Below are positions 6,276 to 9,393 of a DNA stretch of 9,393 nt, piece after piece. Under the pieces are notes generated by a model, which was not told the origin of the DNA, ran no database searches, and saw only the letters and a program-made list of their open reading frames with translations. Every line of letters begins with the position of its first letter. Position 1 is the stretch's first letter. This DNA is from an uncultured Clostridia bacterium (lineage in GTDB: Bacteria; Bacillota; Clostridia; Oscillospirales; UMGS1783): the NCBI GenBank assembly GCA_937892635.1, contig CALBKB010000033.1:1-9393 (forward strand), in the 5' to 3' direction. The position numbers were made by a program, and so were the translations under genes.

Positions 6276-6868
6276 AGGATCTTTTTCAGGAAACTTTTCC
6301 GATAGATTTCATTCACGCCGTATTGCCGCACCAACGCCATATGTTCCGCAGTCGGGTAGCCTTTATGCTTGGCCAGGTTATACTGCGGATAGTCTTGCGC
6401 GTATTGGCACATGATCCGATCACGGGTCACCTTCGCCAAAATAGAGGCAGCGGCAATGGACAAGCTCTTGGCATCACCTTTGACCACCGTGATGCTTGGG
6501 CGTTCGATGCCCTTGTTGCGGTTGCCGTCAATAAGCAAAAGATCCGGCGTAACTCCCATCGCCGCCACCGCGCGATTCATGGCCAACATGGTGGCGTTCA
6601 GGATATTGATTTGGTCAATCTCCTCGGGCGAAGCCAGACCGACGCCCCAAGCAATGGCACGCTCGGTGATGTGATCGTAGAGTTCTTCCCGCTTTTTCTC
6701 GGATAATTTTTTGGAATCGTTGATGCCCAGTTCTTCCATGCCTTCAGGCAGAATGACAGCACCGGCGCAAACCGGACCGCACAGCGGCCCCCGCCCCGCC
6801 TCATCAACGCCCGCAATCAGGGCATAGCCTTGGGCTTGGTATTGCTTTTCGATAGAAAAATCAGCCAT
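6272..6868 (-). CDS. rnhB: Ribonuclease HII
   Basis: A 198-residue endonuclease that cleaves RNA in RNA/DNA hybrids and excises single ribonucleotides from DNA. The four catalytic acidic residues are present with family spacing: Asp22 and Glu23 in IAGVDEAGRGPLCGP, Asp114 in LLIDGN, and Asp132 in VKGDAKS. The SIAAASILAKVTRD helix follows. The C-terminal HKGYPT motif (168-173) is also intact. The ATG at 6868 is chosen: a GAGGTG element precedes it by a normal distance and the frame upstream of it is only rbgA read out of frame. It overlaps rbgA by 8 nt and yraN by 4 nt, so it is a middle gene of a coupled operon. Confidence 0.96.
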   Translation of the reverse strand: MADFSIEKQYQAQGYALIAGVDEAGRGPLCGPVCAGAVILPEGMEELGINDSKKLSEKKREELYDHITERAIAWGVGLASPEEIDQINILNATMLAMNRAVAAMGVTPDLLLIDGNRNKGIERPSITVVKGDAKSLSIAAASILAKVTRDRIMCQYAQDYPQYNLAKHKGYPTAEHMALVRQYGVNEIYRKSFLKKIL

Positions 6869-7736
6869 GATTGGCCACCTCAAAACTGATCCGACCCAAT
6901 TTGCCGGCACGGTATTCGTCCAACAAAATATGACCGGCACGTTCGGTATCCACCACGCCGCCCTTGCGGACAAAGCCGCGAGCGCGCCCGATTTTTTCTA
7001 GGATTTCATGCCCTTCCAATCCTTCAAACTCGCAGATCTTATAGCGATCTATCAGCGCTTGCGGTGCCGTTTTGGCAATGGCCGAGGAAAGATTTTGGGC
7101 AATATATTCGGTGTCGAGCACCTCATCCTTAATAGCGCCCGTGTAGCACAGCAACAGCGCTTGATCCTCGGTATCGATCTTAGGCCAAAGGATACCGGGC
7201 GTATCGAGCAGATCAAGCTCGTGCGCGCCCGATACGCTTACCCATTGTTTGCCTCGGGTCACACCCGGGCGATCCTGCGCAGCGGCCGCCTTGCGCCCCG
7301 CCAGCATATTGATAAAGGAGCTTTTGCCCACGTTGGGAATACCGGTGATCATAATGCGCAACCGCTTACTGGTTACGCCCTTTTCGGCACGGCGCGCCAA
7401 CATCTCGGCTCCGGCAGCACGAGCGGCACGCACAAATTCCTGCACGCCTTTTTTGCCTTTACAGTCAACGGCAACGGCATACTTCCCCTCTTGCTTGAGG
7501 GCGGCCAACCATGACGCCGTCAGGGTGGGGTCGGCCAGATCCGACTTGTTGAGCACGGTAATGCGCGGCTTGCCGCCCAACAGCTCATCCAGCACAGGGT
7601 TGCGCGAGGCATTGGGGATGCGAGCATCGACCACCTCGCAGGCAATATCGCACATACTCAAATTTTCGGTAATCAATCGTCTGGTTTTGGCCATGTGGCC
7701 GGGAAACCAGTTGATGGTGTTTCTGTTTTCTTCCAT
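6861..7736 (-). CDS. rbgA: Ribosome biogenesis GTPase RbgA (YlqF)
   Basis: A 291-residue circularly permuted GTPase required for late 50S subunit assembly in Bacillota. The G motifs appear in permuted order: G4 NKSD (63-66), then G1 GIPNVGKS (132-139), a G2-like PGVTRG (157-162) and G3 DTPG (178-181). The N-terminal INWFPGHMAK contains the histidine (His14) equivalent to B. subtilis His9, reported as catalytic. A C-terminal helical ANTAR-like tail (about 200-291) completes the normal length. The ATG at 7736 overlaps the lepB stop by 1 nt (TAATG) with a GGTGG element 6 nt upstream; the in-frame upstream extension is lepB sequence. Placement downstream of the L19 gene fits a ribosome-assembly role. 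Confidence 0.96.
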   Translation of the reverse strand: MEENRNTINWFPGHMAKTRRLITENLSMCDIACEVVDARIPNASRNPVLDELLGGKPRITVLNKSDLADPTLTASWLAALKQEGKYAVAVDCKGKKGVQEFVRAARAAGAEMLARRAEKGVTSKRLRIMITGIPNVGKSSFINMLAGRKAAAAQDRPGVTRGKQWVSVSGAHELDLLDTPGILWPKIDTEDQALLLCYTGAIKDEVLDTEYIAQNLSSAIAKTAPQALIDRYKICEFEGLEGHEILEKIGRARGFVRKGGVVDTERAGHILLDEYRAGKLGRISFEVANHG

Positions 7737-8284
7737 TACACGCCACCAAAACGAGAAAAGGGATAGACGATCCACAAGGCTCTTCCTACGATCTCTTCCT
7801 GATCGACCAAACCGATGGCCGGATAGCGAGAATCGAAGGAGTGATTGCGGTTATCGCCGCAGACGAAATATTGTCCCTCTCCCACCGTAATGGGGAAATA
7901 GGAGTTGTTATACCACGTCTCATAATCGGTCATTTTCTCAGGGGTATAGGATTCATCGAGCGGCTTACCGTCCACCACGAGTTTAGCGGTGTGGATATCA
8001 AAATCGACAGTCTGCCCTTCGACGGCAATGATGCGTTTAATATAGGGCTCCGACTGCTCGCGCAGCGAAAAGACCACCACATCGCCCACCTTAGGCTCAT
8101 AGAACAAATTCGAAACAATGACCCGTTCCCCGTTATTGAGGGTCGGGATCATAGACGGGCCGGAGATGGTGACAATGCGCAAAAGAAAGGAGAAGACAAA
8201 AACAACGACCACAAGGGCCAAAACGAGCATTTCTACCCATTCATAGAATTCTCCGATACGTTTTCTCTTGGTATCCTGTTCCAT
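7736..8284 (-). CDS. lepB: Type I signal peptidase
   Basis: A 182-residue membrane serine protease that removes signal peptides from Sec and Tat exported proteins. A short basic cytoplasmic N-terminus (KRKR at 6-9) precedes one transmembrane helix (about 17-37). Then come box B SGPSMIPTL with nucleophile Ser44, box D YIKRIIAVEG with general base Lys83, and box E GDNRNHSFDSR (143-153). The length and single membrane segment match the Gram-positive SipS type rather than the larger proteobacterial LepB. The start at 8284 has an excellent GGGAGG 5 nt upstream. A terminator hairpin lies only about 20 nt before the gene. It overlaps rbgA by one base and heads the six-gene run lepB-rbgA-rnhB-yraN-dipeptidase-thrC. 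Confidence 0.96.
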   Translation of the reverse strand: MEQDTKRKRIGEFYEWVEMLVLALVVVVFVFSFLLRIVTISGPSMIPTLNNGERVIVSNLFYEPKVGDVVVFSLREQSEPYIKRIIAVEGQTVDFDIHTAKLVVDGKPLDESYTPEKMTDYETWYNNSYFPITVGEGQYFVCGDNRNHSFDSRYPAIGLVDQEEIVGRALWIVYPFSRFGGV

Positions 8285-8304
8285 GGCTTCCTCCCAAATA
8301 AATG

Positions 8305-8332
8305 AAAAAAGGGGGACAAATCTGTCCCCCTT
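8305..8332 (-). terminator. Terminator/attenuator between rplS and lepB
   Basis: A 10-bp stem (8309-8318 with 8323-8332, core GGGGGACA/TGTCCCCC) with a 4-nt loop. On the minus strand a run of T follows (complement of 8305-8310). It sits 7 nt after the rplS stop and about 20 nt before the lepB start, so it may set the L19-to-operon expression ratio rather than end the operon completely. Confidence 0.9.
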
Positions 8333-8339
8333 ACATGCG

Positions 8340-8681
8340 TCAGATTCTTTCCTTAACGCGGGCAGCCTTACCAACGCGGTCACGCAAATAGTAAAGCTTG
8401 GCTCTGCGGACTTTACCGCGGCGAACCACCTTAACATCCACAACGTTGGGCGAATGGACAGGGAAAACTCTCTCCACGCCTACGCCATGGGACAGGCGGC
8501 GAACGGTGAAGGTCTCGGTAAGACCACCGCCGTTGCGGGAAATCACAGTGCCTTCAAACATCTGAATACGCTCCTTGGAGCCTTCCTTGATGTTGACGCT
8601 GACAGCAACGGTATCGCCTACTTCAAAAGCAGGGACATTCTCTTTCATCTGCTTGCTGTTGAACTTTTCGATCGCAGTCAT
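8340..8681 (-). CDS. rplS: 50S ribosomal protein L19
   Basis: A 113-residue large-subunit protein located at the 30S/50S interface. Recognised from PAFEVGDTVAVSVNIKEGSKERIQMFEGTVISRNGGGL...TFTVRRLSHGVGVERVFPVHSP and the basic RRGKVRRAKLYYLRDRVGKAARVKERI tail; the length is normal. The start has a strong GGAGG 5 nt upstream. It has its own promoter and a 75-nt hairpin-containing leader, and a terminator directly downstream. In many Bacillota it follows trmD; here a ClpC-like gene is upstream instead, so the rimM-trmD part is not in this position. Confidence 0.98.
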   Translation of the reverse strand: MTAIEKFNSKQMKENVPAFEVGDTVAVSVNIKEGSKERIQMFEGTVISRNGGGLTETFTVRRLSHGVGVERVFPVHSPNVVDVKVVRRGKVRRAKLYYLRDRVGKAARVKERI

Positions 8682-8757
8682 AATATCCTCCGTGAATCAT
8701 CAGTACATTCATTCGTTACGCCTTTGCGCAACCAGCGGAATGCCCGTATTACATGCT
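8682..8757 (-). promoter_or_regulatory. rplS 5' leader, possible L19 autoregulatory element
   Basis: A leader of about 75 nt between the predicted start site and the L19 start. It contains a 7-bp hairpin GTTGCGC-AAAG-GCGTAAC in the RNA (8732-8726 with 8721-8715), preceded by a small CGG...CCG pairing and followed by a weak TGAAT/ATTCA stem close to the ribosome-binding site. Position and size suit an L19-type ribosomal protein leader (Rfam has an L19 leader family in Bacillota), but I cannot confirm the match by eye. Confidence 0.5.
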
Positions 8758-8762
8758 CGGAT

Positions 8763-8791
8763 ATTCTATCACAAAATTTCCAACAATGCAA
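8763..8791 (-). promoter_or_regulatory. Sigma-A promoter of rplS
   Basis: Minus strand: TTGCAT (8791-8786), a 17-bp spacer and TAGAAT (8768-8763), with a TGA just before the -10 giving an extended -10. Predicted start near 8756-8757. The -35 box lies only about 9 nt after the stop codon of the upstream Clp gene. Confidence 0.8.
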
Positions 8792-8800
8792 GAGATATTT

Positions 8801-9393
8801 TTATTTTATTTCAAATTTTAATTTTGCCCCGTCGCTCGACACCCGAGCGCAGGAAAAACGACCAACTTCAAACACATGCCGCACCAGCGCGTCTTCGACT
8901 TCACGCTCAACATAACGGCGCACGTTACGCGCTCCGTATTTCTCCGAAAAGGATTGCTCAGCAATCAATCGCAAGGCCGCCTCGTCCCAGGTCAGCGTGA
9001 TATTCTGCTCGTCCAAGCCCTCGCGCAGTTCTTGCAGGAAGCCTTCGGCAATATCAGCAAAGACCTCTTGCGGCAAGGGATTGAAAACGATGACCTCATC
9101 AACACGATTGAGGAATTCGGGACGTAAAAACTCACTCAGCGCCTTCATCGCCTTATCTTTACTGCGAGTGGCAGCAGTGGCACCGAAGCCGGCGGCAGTG
9201 CCGCCGATCTGACTGCCGGCATTGGATGTCATGACAATAACGGCATGTTCAAAGGAAACGGTGCGCCCATGGGCATCGGTGACCCGGCCCTCGTCAAGAA
9301 TCTGCAACAAGATATTGAGAACATCGGGATGCGCTTTTTCAATTTCATCAAACAGCACCACGCTGTAAGGCTTTCTGCGAACAGCTTCGGTCA
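8801..9393 (-). CDS. ClpC-like Hsp100 AAA+ ATPase, C-terminal part (5' end outside window)
   Basis: The last 196 residues of an ATP-dependent unfoldase that feeds substrates to the ClpP protease or remodels proteins. The fragment begins TEAVRRKPYSVVLFDEIEKAHPDV, the Walker B region of the second AAA+ module. Sensor 1 VIVMTSNAGS, the arginine-finger region LRPEFLNRVDEV, and sensor 2 in YGARNVRR follow, and the protein ends with a short beta-rich tail. An AAGFG segment lies where ClpA/ClpC carry the ClpP-binding [ILV]-G-[FL] loop, which favours a ClpC/ClpA-type partner of ClpP over ClpB; the first position is Ala rather than Val/Ile. The open frame runs off the window, so the GTG at 9361 is not the start. 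No terminator separates it from rplS. Confidence 0.93.
   Translation of the reverse strand, partial: TEAVRRKPYSVVLFDEIEKAHPDVLNILLQILDEGRVTDAHGRTVSFEHAVIVMTSNAGSQIGGTAAGFGATAATRSKDKAMKALSEFLRPEFLNRVDEVIVFNPLPQEVFADIAEGFLQELREGLDEQNITLTWDEAALRLIAEQSFSEKYGARNVRRYVEREVEDALVRHVFEVGRFSCARVSSDGAKLKFEIK

Noticed and set aside
6868..6973. Longer rnhB start within rbgA
   Set aside because: The extra residues are rbgA read out of frame; the ATG at 6868 has a proper ribosome-binding site and matches the usual RNase HII N-terminus.

Overview
The window is ordinary-GC bacterial chromosome with Gram-positive gene content. There are strong AGGAGG ribosome-binding sites, consensus sigma-A promoters with 17-bp spacers, a short SipS-type signal peptidase, RbgA (YlqF), a DUF348/G5/3D wall protein, a type III glutamine synthetase, a DUF1540 miniprotein and a ClpC-like Hsp100. 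Together these point to an anaerobic member of the class Clostridia (Bacillota), possibly an Oscillospirales-type gut bacterium. That placement is inference from family content, not from a phylogenetic marker search.

Layout. Plus strand, left part: the C-terminal half of a type III glutamine synthetase (1-881) ends at a strong hairpin terminator. It is followed by an independently promoted, membrane-anchored DUF348-G5-3D cell-wall protein (975-2060) with its own terminator. From 2061 to 2622 there is no credible protein gene. On the minus strand this gap holds a perfect-consensus promoter with an A-rich upstream element. The promoter drives a roughly 430-nt, highly foldable, non-coding transcript that I cannot assign to a known family; it is the most interesting object in the window. 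Next comes a minus-strand metallophosphoesterase (2623-3330), divergent from a tiny plus-strand DUF1540 gene (3393-3557).

The right two-thirds is one minus-strand block, read from right to left: a ClpC-like ATPase (cut by the window end), then a promoter and leader, rplS (L19), a terminator hairpin, lepB, rbgA, rnhB, yraN, an M19 dipeptidase and thrC. From lepB to thrC every junction is an overlap or a gap of 5 nt or less, so these six genes should be one translationally coupled operon. rplS-lepB-rbgA-rnhB-yraN is a familiar Bacillota cluster (ribosomal protein, secretion, ribosome assembly, RNA/DNA hybrid repair). The dipeptidase and threonine synthase look like a metabolic extension riding on it.

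The rplS terminator sits only about 20 bp before lepB with no room for a promoter between them. The six-gene operon must therefore depend on read-through or on a promoter inside rplS. Several terminators are shared by converging transcripts (2065-2094 and 3566-3582).
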